From Legionella genomosp. 1 (GTDB lineage: Bacteria; Pseudomonadota; Gammaproteobacteria; Legionellales; Legionellaceae): a DNA stretch of 18,703 bases. Positions 1 through 6,874 of this stretch are shown in pieces. The stretch is from assembly GCA_945901965.1 (NCBI GenBank), contig CAMDMN010000012.1:1-18703 (forward strand), read 5' to 3'. The notes beneath the pieces were generated by a model, which saw only the letters and a list, made by a program, of their open reading frames with translations, did no database searches and was not told the origin of the DNA. Each line of letters begins with the position of its first letter. The first letter of the stretch is position 1. The position numbers and the translations under genes are program-made.

Positions 1-1170
1 AGATTCCGGGAGTTTTATCATCCCTTGGCCATTAATTTTTTGTACCAATTGAAATAAATTACCTAAATCTCCTTTTGGTAGAGAAATATATAAATTACCA
101 TCAATTACACCTTCAGGAACCACAACATTCAATTTTGTTACTTCGAATTTCGCCCCTTTACTAAATAGTCTTGGTAATTCAGGAAGCATTGCAAATAGAG
201 TCTTCTGACGATCAGCTTCTGTGGCTTCTTGTTGAATTTTATTTGCGTCGGCATTAAGTTCTGCAAGCACCTTGGCATCAATATTTTTAATTGCAACTTC
301 AAGCACCGCAGGACCATAAGTCTTATCTTTAACCGTATACTTAGTTAACGACGCTTTAAAAAATGAATCAAGTAAACCATCATTAATATTAGAATTTGAG
401 GTTAGATCTAATTGCTCTAAGTCGAATATTTTTTTATCATCCTCGGTAACAATCAAAGAAGGAACAACAAGATTTGCGTCACCTAGATATAATACCATTT
501 CGGTTAGGTGCAAATCAAATTTATTAGTTACTTTCCCAAGAGTCGCCTTCATATTAGACTTTGTCAATTTAGCGCCATCAATAACCATGCCGCCATCTAT
601 ATCAGTCATATTTGATGAAAGTTCAATATAACTATCTATGCCATCCCACTCAAACTGATCTCCGCCTTGTTTTGCAATTAAGTTAAATTTAGGAACTATA
701 AAATGTAATGTGGATTTATTTAAATAATTAACGAATAAGCTTAATTTTATATTTGGCTTAACTGATTTATCAGTAAATAAATTAGAGAATTTTTCATTGT
801 AAGCCGTTGGCATTTCTACATCGCTAATCGCATATCCTAAGCCAAATTTAACTCCTGTATCAGTATACATAATTGGGCCATGATATATTACAACTGGAGT
901 TTTAAAGTCATAGTCTTCTGCAGCTATAGTAACTACTTGTCCATTCTCGTCTTTTGAAAGCCTTTCAGGAATATGCAAACTCCAATTTAGCAAAGCATTT
1001 GATTTATACCATCCGCGCTTATATTCAACGACTTTAACAGTCATTCCACTTGATTGATTTATTACATCAATATTTTTATTGATAGTCCGCTCAGTTATTA
1101 ATCCCATTCCAAAATAACTGCCAAGGACCAAAGCGGCAAGCACCACAACTAATCCTAATATTTTTTTCAT
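1..1170 (-). CDS. DUF945 (YdgA-type) family protein, C-terminus beyond window edge
   Basis: An open frame of 390 codons runs from ATG at 1170 off the left edge without a stop, so the C-terminus is missing. A GGAG Shine-Dalgarno lies 6 nt before the ATG. The N-terminus (MKKILGLVVVLAALVLGSYF) is a single hydrophobic signal or anchor helix. Around residues 50-58 the motif YKRGWYKSNA matches the Y-x-RGW-x-x-S-x-A hallmark of the DUF945/YdgA family. The rest is long and beta-rich, with alternating hydrophobic and polar residues, as in AsmA-like or YdgA-like envelope proteins. Family members are usually about 450-500 residues, so roughly 60-110 residues should be missing. It is probably anchored in the inner membrane facing the periplasm. 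Its biochemical role is unknown. It lies downstream of and parallel to the MFS gene, but a 230-bp gap with its own candidate promoter suggests separate transcription. Confidence 0.8.
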   Translation of the reverse strand, partial: MKKILGLVVVLAALVLGSYFGMGLITERTINKNIDVINQSSGMTVKVVEYKRGWYKSNALLNWSLHIPERLSKDENGQVVTIAAEDYDFKTPVVIYHGPIMYTDTGVKFGLGYAISDVEMPTAYNEKFSNLFTDKSVKPNIKLSLFVNYLNKSTLHFIVPKFNLIAKQGGDQFEWDGIDSYIELSSNMTDIDGGMVIDGAKLTKSNMKATLGKVTNKFDLHLTEMVLYLGDANLVVPSLIVTEDDKKIFDLEQLDLTSNSNINDGLLDSFFKASLTKYTVKDKTYGPAVLEVAIKNIDAKVLAELNADANKIQQEATEADRQKTLFAMLPELPRLFSKGAKFEVTKLNVVVPEGVIDGNLYISLPKGDLGNLFQLVQKINGQGMIKLPES

Positions 1171-1288
1171 TATTTTCTCCATGTATTATAATAATCTGCT
1201 TTAGCTGCCACTCACCATATTCACCGAGGAAAATATAGTCTCTAGTAAAAAAGATAAACTTAAACTTCACTGCCAAAAAGTATCCATA

Positions 1289-1317
1289 ATTAAAACACGT
1301 AAATAGGTCTCTGGCAA
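1289..1317 (-). promoter_or_regulatory. Candidate sigma70 promoter for the DUF945 gene
   Basis: On the minus strand, TTGCCA (1312-1317) and TTTAAT (1289-1294) are separated by 17 nt. Each hexamer matches the consensus at five of six positions. Transcription would start near 1282 and leave a leader of about 110 nt before the DUF945 ATG at 1170. This is a pattern match only, in AT-rich DNA where chance matches are common. Confidence 0.35.
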
Positions 1318-1355
1318 AGAGATATAATTAACTTATTTATAAATTTCATATTGAC

Positions 1356-1391
1356 CTTAGATCTATAATTGGCATTATATATAGATCTAAG
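1356..1391. repeat. 12-bp perfect inverted repeat after the MFS gene
   Basis: The arms 1356-1367 (CTTAGATCTATA) and 1380-1391 are perfect reverse complements around a 12-nt loop. The hairpin begins 9 bp beyond the MFS stop codon, so it may end or stabilise that transcript. It is AT-rich, and no run of U follows it on the minus strand, so it is not a classic intrinsic terminator. Confidence 0.4.
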
Positions 1392-1400
1392 TAATATTAA

Positions 1401-2693
1401 CTATGTTCGATATGGCTTACAATAGGTCTCTTTTACTGTAAAGGCTAGTATAAGTGCCATTATTGAACATAGTGGCAATATACGAAAACCGTATTGAAAG
1501 TCAGATAAGAGCAGCTTTTCTACATTATACCCACGAGCTCCTGCAACTTGATCAACCAAAAATCCCACAATTGGCTGCATTAATGCCCCAACAAAAATTG
1601 ATGCCATATTGGTAAATGCTATTGAAGTACCAACAACAGATCTATCATGAATCTCAGTTGAAACAGCATAAGCTATTGCCACACCAGTATTTGTCATCCC
1701 AAAAGCAAAAAACAATAAATAGGCAGAGTTTTCATTTAAATTAGGATAAAACACAAATAAAGTTGAAAGCACAACGCCAAACAAAGCTGAAACAATCATT
1801 ATCGGTTTTCGTCGGCCTATTTTATCTGACAACCAACCAGATAAAGGACCGCCAATTCCCCAGCCAATAAAGATAAGTCCTGTCGCAAAAGCTGCAGTGT
1901 GAGCTGAAAAACCTCGACCAAACTGAAGGTAAGCAGGCCCTATAGATTCACCAATTACTGCCGTAGGCCCAAAGAGAAAGCCCGCATAAAAAGCATTAAG
2001 CCATGTCTGACGATGAGAAAGAATTATACGTAAACTTTCGAAAATGGTGATTCTTTTTGCAAATCTAACCTCATGTTTTTTTGCGTTTGGATTATCTTGA
2101 ATAAATTTATACAATAAAGCTGCCAATACAATAAAGAGAAAGGCAATAATAAGCATACTATGGCGCCAACCAACTTCGGCAACTAAAAAAGAAACTGGCG
2201 CTTCACCAGCAGCGGCTCCCAACATCCCCAATGCTTGAGTCAACCCTGCTAATAAACCAAGCATGGTCGGAGGGAACCATGATGTCGCAAGTCGTAATGC
2301 ACTAATAAAAGCGAAGGCTGCACTAAATCCAATAAGCATTCTACCAACCGATGCCATATGCAAACTATCTGCTAGGCCAAAAACACAACAACCAAATGCT
2401 GTAATAATTGACATAATAGTTAAAATCCAGCGGATACTAATTCGATCAACAGTAAGACCCACTGGAATTTGCATCAAAATATAAGGAACATAAAAAGAAG
2501 CTGTTAAGATACCAAAACCTGCCTCATTAATTCCAAAATCATGTTGTAAATAGATATGCATTACACCGGGAGCTACACGGGCTAAATAATCAGAAAAATA
2601 AAAGGTAGCCGCTAAACCCCAAATGAGCCAAGCAAACCAAAAGTTAAATTTAAAATTATTTTTTTCAGATCCTAATGTTTCAATAGTATTCAT
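1401..2693 (-). CDS. MFS transporter (12 transmembrane helices)
   Basis: This 430-residue, strongly hydrophobic protein has the length and layout of a major facilitator superfamily permease, with two six-helix halves. Motif-A-like loops occur after helix 2 (GLTVDRISIRW, about residues 78-88) and in the second half (GWLSDKIGRRKP, about residues 285-296). The N-terminal segment FSDYLARVAPGVM is typical of organic-anion/NarK-like and Legionella Pht-like MFS proteins. Pht transporters take up amino acids or nucleosides in Legionella. I infer only a small-solute importer or exporter of the inner membrane and cannot name the substrate. The start is ATG at 2693; the upstream GAG is a weak ribosome site. 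It is transcribed divergently from the SseB-like gene across a 185-bp gap in which I see no convincing promoter for either gene. Confidence 0.85.
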   Translation of the reverse strand: MNTIETLGSEKNNFKFNFWFAWLIWGLAATFYFSDYLARVAPGVMHIYLQHDFGINEAGFGILTASFYVPYILMQIPVGLTVDRISIRWILTIMSIITAFGCCVFGLADSLHMASVGRMLIGFSAAFAFISALRLATSWFPPTMLGLLAGLTQALGMLGAAAGEAPVSFLVAEVGWRHSMLIIAFLFIVLAALLYKFIQDNPNAKKHEVRFAKRITIFESLRIILSHRQTWLNAFYAGFLFGPTAVIGESIGPAYLQFGRGFSAHTAAFATGLIFIGWGIGGPLSGWLSDKIGRRKPIMIVSALFGVVLSTLFVFYPNLNENSAYLLFFAFGMTNTGVAIAYAVSTEIHDRSVVGTSIAFTNMASIFVGALMQPIVGFLVDQVAGARGYNVEKLLLSDFQYGFRILPLCSIMALILAFTVKETYCKPYRT

Positions 2694-2878
2694 ATCTCAA
2701 CTTAATTTAACGAAACATCCAACTTCTAATATTTTTGTATAAAAATTTAAATGGGGTACAATATTAATGCTGGATGAAAATTAAAAGGTTAGTAATTATA
2801 CTGCTATAGTTGATAAATTCAACTTTTTGCGTAACATCTGTTTTCAAGACAAAAAATTATTAATAATGAAGAGATATT

Positions 2879-3277
2879 ATGAATATTTTAAATGATGAAT
2901 TAGAAGCTGCTATTGAAAATGCATTATCTACTGCTGGAAATAATTTAGAGGCAAACAAAGCTTATTTAGAATTTATTAAAGCTAATTTTATTATTCCAAT
3001 TGATAAAGATTCAGATCCGCTTCTTCCTGAAGTTTTATACTTAGAAGACAATGGCAACATTTTTTTACCTGTCTTTACTAACATGTCATATTTTGACCTA
3101 TGGGCTAAAACGATTAAAGATAACATCACCATATTAAAACTTTCAGGGGTTAATCTTCTGCAAGGAATAGGTGATAATGTTATAGTTAGCTTAAATATTG
3201 GTAGCGAAATATATAAAGAATTTAACCCTCAAGAATTAGCCAGAATGCGATCTATGGTCTTAAAATTATTCAAATAA
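2879..3277 (+). CDS. SseB N-terminal-domain-like small protein
   Basis: This is a 132-residue soluble, acidic protein with no signal peptide or membrane segment. The pattern LPVFTN (63-68), then YFDLWAK about six residues later, a hydrophobic strand (ITILKLSGVNLLQ) and DNVIVSLNIGSEIYKEF followed by a helix resembles the SseB N-terminal domain. In that family an A-x-x-x-VP segment, an FTS-type motif and a final D-x-LVLNP-like strand occur in this order. The C-terminal SseB domain is absent. A GAAGAG ribosome site lies just upstream of the ATG. The function of these stand-alone domains is not established; enhanced serine sensitivity in E. coli gave the family its name. The gene converges on the LetE-like gene and is separated from it by a perfect inverted repeat. 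It could instead be an unrelated hypothetical protein. Confidence 0.6.
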   Translation: MNILNDELEAAIENALSTAGNNLEANKAYLEFIKANFIIPIDKDSDPLLPEVLYLEDNGNIFLPVFTNMSYFDLWAKTIKDNITILKLSGVNLLQGIGDNVIVSLNIGSEIYKEFNPQELARMRSMVLKLFK

Positions 3278-3278
3278 T

Positions 3279-3343
3279 GTAGCCTGGTTGCTTGCAACCG
3301 GGGTTCCAATTAGGGGGATCCTGGTTGCAAGCAACCAGGCTAC
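3279..3343. repeat. Perfect 21-bp inverted repeat, TAGCCTGG family
   Basis: Arms 3279-3299 and 3323-3343 are perfect 21-bp reverse complements with a 23-nt loop. The outer end reads GTAGCCTGG on one side and CCAGGCTAC on the other. The element begins 2 bp after the stop of the SseB-like gene and ends about 20 bp from the stop of the convergent LetE-like gene, so a transcript from either side would form a strong GC-containing hairpin. It is probably a REP-like element used as a bidirectional terminator or 3'-end stabiliser. It shares its TAGCCTGG terminus with the repeat at 4708-4794. Confidence 0.8.
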
Positions 3344-3362
3344 AACCAGAGACTTATTACGA

Positions 3363-3725
3363 TTATGCAACTAATTCGAATAATTGAATGCCTACGGCCG
3401 CAGAAACTGCAATAATGCCAGTTATTTCAAGCACCGTAACAAAATATCCAAAAAAGTTTTCATGGTATACGCCATCATTTGCAGAATCATTTTGATTTAA
3501 ACTTTCATCCGCAAACTCATGTAAAGCTTTTTCGCCATAAAAACCTGCCCACCACCCTTCAATCCAATGCAAAGACTCTTTTGAGCCTACAGCATAAGGG
3601 TTTTCTTCTTCATTGACTTCAGCAACCGCACACTCATAACCGTATGCATAACAATCTTCCAAACTTGGGTGCTCAATGTTAAAGCGCAGTTTTATATCTG
3701 GTAACAACGCCATCATATCGTTCAT
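3363..3725 (-). CDS. letE: LetE-like transmission-trait regulator with RMF-like motif
   Basis: This is a 120-residue protein. ATG at 3725 is supported by AAGGGG about 7 nt upstream. Residues 27-65 carry AYGYECA, ENPYAVG and then WIEGWWAGFYGE. This spacing of GY, PY, W and GW resembles ribosome modulation factor, where GYQAG, CPY and W-x-x-GW occur in the same order. The C-terminal 30 residues (about 90-118) form a hydrophobic stretch that could be one membrane helix. I recognise the protein as resembling Legionella LetE, reported to promote transmission-phase traits, and I recall letE lying close to the suc genes there. Both points are from memory and unchecked. The molecular activity is unknown. 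The gene lies downstream of pdxH on the same strand, but the 185-bp gap and possible own promoter argue for separate control. Confidence 0.6.
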   Translation of the reverse strand: MNDMMALLPDIKLRFNIEHPSLEDCYAYGYECAVAEVNEEENPYAVGSKESLHWIEGWWAGFYGEKALHEFADESLNQNDSANDGVYHENFFGYFVTVLEITGIIAVSAAVGIQLFELVA

Positions 3726-3745
3726 ATTGAAACCCCTTCATATAA

Positions 3746-3775
3746 TTTATATAACATTTGCAATTGAGGCTTAAA
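3746..3775 (-). promoter_or_regulatory. Candidate letE promoter
   Basis: On the minus strand, TTTAAG (3770-3775) and TATAAA (3746-3751) are 18 nt apart, and the second hexamer ends 21 bp before the letE ATG. The -35-like hexamer matches the consensus poorly (three of six), and the leader would be very short, so support is weak. The -35 falls inside the repeated CAATTG/GGCTTAAA sequence described separately. Confidence 0.25.
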
Positions 3776-3809
3776 CAACTAAATATAACAAGCTTTCAAT
3801 TGGCTTAAA
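3761..3809. repeat. Direct repeat upstream of letE
   Basis: CAATTGAGGCTTAAA at 3761-3775 recurs as CAATTGGCTTAAA at 3797-3809, in the same orientation and 36 bp apart. The only difference is a 2-bp deletion. It overlaps the candidate letE -35 region, so it may be a pair of regulator-binding half-sites. No protein can be named from sequence alone. Confidence 0.4.
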
Positions 3810-3910
3810 TTAATTCTACGACTTCATATATTACTGAAAATGCCACAACGTAATATTTTACTCTTTCTTAACAATTGAGAATGTAGGAGTGATTAATATA
3901 TCGTGAGATA

Positions 3911-4558
3911 CTAGGGAGCCAATCGGCGTTTTTTCCATTTATTACCTTGGCGATAATAATGAATTCTATCATGTAGGCGGTTATCTCTTCCTTGCCAAAA
4001 CTCTAGTTCATCAGCAATGACCTCATAACCACCCCAGAAATCTGGTCGAACAATTGGCTCTTGCTGATATTTAGCGATTAACTCATTTAAATCTCGTTCT
4101 AGCTGCTCTCGTTTTTTAATTACCTTAGATTGTGGGGAAATTATTGCAGATATTTGGCTTGCTATTGGCCTCGAAGAAAAATATATATTAGATCTTTCTT
4201 TACTAATTCGCTGTACTCGTCCTCTTACTCTCACTTGCCTTGCCATTTCTGGCCAATAAAAATTAAGTGCCGCATAAGGACTGGCTTCAATCTGGATTGA
4301 TTTTGCACTTGTATAATTAGTAAAAAAAACAAAAGAATCATCTTTAGTCTCTTTTAACAAGACCACCCTAGAGTCAGGATGATTTAATTCATCTACTGTA
4401 GAGAGCACCATAGCAGTTGGATCATTTTTTTCATGTTCGATAACTTCAGCAAACCATTTCCCAAATTGAGTCATCGGATTAGAAGACGTATTCTCATCAT
4501 TCAAGCTCAAATTGCCATATTCACGACGGATATCTGCTATTGTTTTCCAATGTCCCAT
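3911..4558 (-). CDS. pdxH: Pyridoxamine 5'-phosphate oxidase (PdxH)
   Basis: PdxH is a cytosolic FMN enzyme that oxidises pyridoxamine- or pyridoxine-5'-phosphate with O2 to pyridoxal 5'-phosphate, the last step of B6 synthesis and salvage. The 215-residue length is close to the usual length of about 218. Family signatures are in order: IADIRREY near the N-terminus, R64-V-V-L-L-K69, FFTNYTSAKS (78-87), RQVRVRG (107-113), SRP and SQ (129-135), FWGGYEV (174-180), WQGRDNRLHDR (188-198) and the terminal RRLAP, all associated with FMN and substrate binding. No Shine-Dalgarno is evident before the ATG at 4558, which may mean weak translation or a short leader. A TACAAT box at 4596-4601 is the best -10 candidate. 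The gene follows sucD but is separated from it by about 240 bp of palindromic repeats, so it is probably its own unit. Confidence 0.97.
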   Translation of the reverse strand: MGHWKTIADIRREYGNLSLNDENTSSNPMTQFGKWFAEVIEHEKNDPTAMVLSTVDELNHPDSRVVLLKETKDDSFVFFTNYTSAKSIQIEASPYAALNFYWPEMARQVRVRGRVQRISKERSNIYFSSRPIASQISAIISPQSKVIKKREQLERDLNELIAKYQQEPIVRPDFWGGYEVIADELEFWQGRDNRLHDRIHYYRQGNKWKKRRLAP

Positions 4559-4628
4559 GAAGAGAACTCACTTTTTTATTAATCAAATACCCAATATTGT
4601 ACTACGCTTACGCGATTATTAACTTTCA

Positions 4629-4700
4629 TGGTGGGCACGTCGCTTACGCTCCTTTGCCACCCTACAAATTCCAACTTAAGGTAAGGTGGGCAAAGCGCCA
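4629..4700. repeat. REP-like repeat, GTAGGGTGG...GTGCCCACCA family (copy 1)
   Basis: Segment 4629-4665 starts TGGTGGGCACGTCG and ends CACCCTAC. It is nearly the same as the inner arm at 14448-14485 read in reverse complement. Segment 4681-4700 (GTAAGGTGGGCAAAGCGCCA) is a partial, degenerate opposite arm. This is therefore one decayed palindromic unit of a dispersed intergenic repeat family with at least two copies in this window. It directly abuts the second repeat family at 4708-4794. Confidence 0.7.
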
Positions 4701-4707
4701 ACACATT

Positions 4708-4794
4708 TAGCCTGGATGAAGCGTAGCGTAATCCGGGTTAAGTCTTTAAAAATAAGACCTTGAACCAGGATTACGCTACGCTTCATCCAGGCTA
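4708..4794. repeat. 27-bp inverted repeat after sucD (TAGCCTGG family)
   Basis: Arms 4708-4734 and 4768-4794 are perfect 27-bp reverse complements, with outer end TAGCCTGGATGAAGCGTAGC. The 33-nt loop can pair further with gaps (GGGTTAAGTCTT against AAGACCTTGAACC). The element starts 7 bp beyond the sucD stop, at the end of the nine-kilobase sdh-suc transcript, so it probably forms a large 3' hairpin that terminates or protects that mRNA. GGATGAAGCGTAGC-type palindromes are a common class of dispersed repeat in gammaproteobacteria. No poly-U tract follows it. Confidence 0.8.
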
Positions 4795-4801
4795 AGGGGA
4801 T

Positions 4802-5677
4802 TTACCAACCGGTAACTAATGCTATAGCATCACCTAAATCAGCTGGTGAGCTTACAGTTTTAACACCAGCGGCTTCAAGAGCCTTAAATTTATCAGCAGC
4901 AGTTCCTTTCCCACCAGAAATAATAGCACCAGCATGTCCCATTCTTTTACCAGCAGGAGCAGTTACTCCAGCAATATAAGATACAACTGGCTTTTTAACA
5001 TGAGCCTTAATATATTCAGCAGCTTCTTCTTCTGCAGATCCACCAATTTCGCCCACAAGAATTATCGCTTCTGTCTGCTCATCTTTCTCAAATAAAGCAA
5101 GAATATCTATAAATGTTGAGCCAGGAATTGGATCGCCACCAATACCAACACAAGTACTTTGTCCAAAACCTTTGTCTGTTGTTTGCTTAACAGCTTCATA
5201 AGTTAAGGTACCTGAACGTGAGACAATACCAACTTTACCAGGTAAATGAATAGATCCAGGCATAATACCAATTTTACAAGCTCCTGGAGTAATAACGCCC
5301 GGACAATTAGGCCCAATTAATCGACTATTTGTATTATTTTCTAAATAAACCTTTATTTGTAACATATCCAGAACAGGAACGCCTTCTGTAATACAAACTA
5401 TCAACTTAATACCTGCCTCTGCGGCCTCTAGAATTGAGTCCTTACAAAATGGAGCAGGAACATATATAACAGTTGCATCAGCTCCAGTTTCTTCTACAGC
5501 TTCTCGGACTGTATTAAACACCGGTAAATTAAGATGCATAGATCCACCTTTACCTGGTGTTACACCACCAACCATAAGAGTGCCGTAACTAATTGCCTGC
5601 TCAGAATGATATGTTCCTTGTTTACCAGTAAATCCCTGACAAATTACTTTTGTTTTCTCATTTACTAAAATACTCAT
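4802..5677 (-). CDS. sucD: Succinyl-CoA synthetase alpha subunit (SucD)
   Basis: This is the alpha subunit of the ADP/GDP-forming succinate-CoA ligase of the TCA cycle, which converts succinyl-CoA to succinate with substrate-level phosphorylation. The 291 residues match the family (about 289 in E. coli). The N-terminal CoA-binding Rossmann domain shows QGFTGKQGTYHS (14-25) and the PGKGG loop. The ligase half carries LIGPNCPGVI and the phosphohistidine motif RMGHAGAI, with the catalytic histidine at residue 248. A GAGG ribosome site lies 6 nt before the ATG, and the gap to sucC is 18 bp, so the two subunits are translated from one message. It is the last gene of the operon, followed at once by a large inverted repeat. 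Nothing in the protein is unusual. Confidence 0.98.
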   Translation of the reverse strand: MSILVNEKTKVICQGFTGKQGTYHSEQAISYGTLMVGGVTPGKGGSMHLNLPVFNTVREAVEETGADATVIYVPAPFCKDSILEAAEAGIKLIVCITEGVPVLDMLQIKVYLENNTNSRLIGPNCPGVITPGACKIGIMPGSIHLPGKVGIVSRSGTLTYEAVKQTTDKGFGQSTCVGIGGDPIPGSTFIDILALFEKDEQTEAIILVGEIGGSAEEEAAEYIKAHVKKPVVSYIAGVTAPAGKRMGHAGAIISGGKGTAADKFKALEAAGVKTVSSPADLGDAIALVTGW

Positions 5678-5695
5678 TATTGCCTCAAAATATAT

Positions 5696-6856
5696 TTAAG
5701 CTATAGCTGCTACGATTTTTTTAGCAGCATCTGTTAGGCTTTTAGCACCAATTACGTTTAGATCAGATTTATTTAAAATATCAGTACCTAATTCAGCATT
5801 ATTACCTTCTAAACGCACGACCACAGGGATATCCACATTAATCTCTTTAACTGCAGTTAATATACCTTCAGCAATTAAATCGCAGCGTACAATCCCACCA
5901 AAAATATTAACTAAAATACCCTTTACCTTTTCATCTGAAAGGATAATTTTAAAAGCTTCACTTACCCGCTCTTTTGTAGCACCACCACCAACATCAAGGA
6001 AATTAGCAGGATCGCCACCATGTAATTTAATAACATCCATAGTAGCCATTGCAAGACCCGCACCATTTACCATGCAGCCGATTGATCCATCTAAAGGAAT
6101 ATAATTTAACTCCCAATCAAGTGCACTATTTACTCGATCATCTTCTTGACTAGCATCACGCATTGCTTTTAAGCGAGGATGTCTAAATAAAGCATTGTCA
6201 TCAATAGTAACTTTGCCATCAAGACATATAATATCTCCTGACTTTGTAACTACTAATGGATTAATTTCTAAAAGGCTCAAGTCACAGTCAACAAACATTT
6301 TGCCTAAACCTATCATCAAAGTAGTAAATTGTTTTACTTGTGATTCTGTTAGCTCTAATTTAAATGCTAAATCACGACATTGAAAAGGCATAACTCCAAC
6401 CAATGGATCAACCGCTATTTTAAAAATTTTATGTGGTGTTTCTTCTGCCACTTTTTCAATTTCAACGCCGCCTTCAGTGGACGCCATAATAACAACGCGA
6501 CGACTTGCACGATCAACAACTGCGCCAAGATAAAGTTCACGCGCAATATCGCTAGTTTCTTCAACTAAAACTGCTTGCACAGGCTGTCCATGAGCATCAG
6601 TTTGATAAGTTACCAAACGAGTTCCTAATAATCCTTGCACATAAGCTGCTAAGTCATCTTTTGAAGCAACAATTTTTACTCCACCAGCCTTGCCTCGTCC
6701 ACCAGCATGAACTTGTGCCTTAACTACCCAACGTGCGGTAGATAGCTGTGATGCTACTTGGAGAGCATCTTCAACGTTATATGCCACTTCGCCCTTAGGG
6801 GTTGGCAATCCAAAACTTGCAAATAATTGCTTGGCTTGGTATTCATGTAAATTCAT
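5696..6856 (-). CDS. sucC: Succinyl-CoA synthetase beta subunit (SucC)
   Basis: SucC is the nucleotide- and succinate-binding partner of SucD. The 386 residues agree with the usual 388. The ATP-grasp domain begins MNLHEYQAK and holds K46 and the glycine-rich GRGKAGG loop (53-59). The metal-binding segment LLEINPLVV is followed by DGKVTIDDNALFRH. The C-terminal ligase domain carries GGGATKERV and NIFGGIVRCD, which contacts the phosphohistidine loop of the alpha subunit. An AAGGT site lies upstream of the ATG. The gaps are 18 bp to both sucB and sucD, typical of a single operon. The sequence is complete and conserved. Whether ATP or GTP is preferred cannot be read safely from it. Confidence 0.98.
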   Translation of the reverse strand: MNLHEYQAKQLFASFGLPTPKGEVAYNVEDALQVASQLSTARWVVKAQVHAGGRGKAGGVKIVASKDDLAAYVQGLLGTRLVTYQTDAHGQPVQAVLVEETSDIARELYLGAVVDRASRRVVIMASTEGGVEIEKVAEETPHKIFKIAVDPLVGVMPFQCRDLAFKLELTESQVKQFTTLMIGLGKMFVDCDLSLLEINPLVVTKSGDIICLDGKVTIDDNALFRHPRLKAMRDASQEDDRVNSALDWELNYIPLDGSIGCMVNGAGLAMATMDVIKLHGGDPANFLDVGGGATKERVSEAFKIILSDEKVKGILVNIFGGIVRCDLIAEGILTAVKEINVDIPVVVRLEGNNAELGTDILNKSDLNVIGAKSLTDAAKKIVAAIA

Positions 6857-6874
6857 TCTAGGTACCTTTATAAT

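Noticed and set aside
3279..4794. Possible CRISPR-like array from repeated palindromes
   Set aside because: The palindromes differ from one another, are not regularly spaced and have no spacer series.
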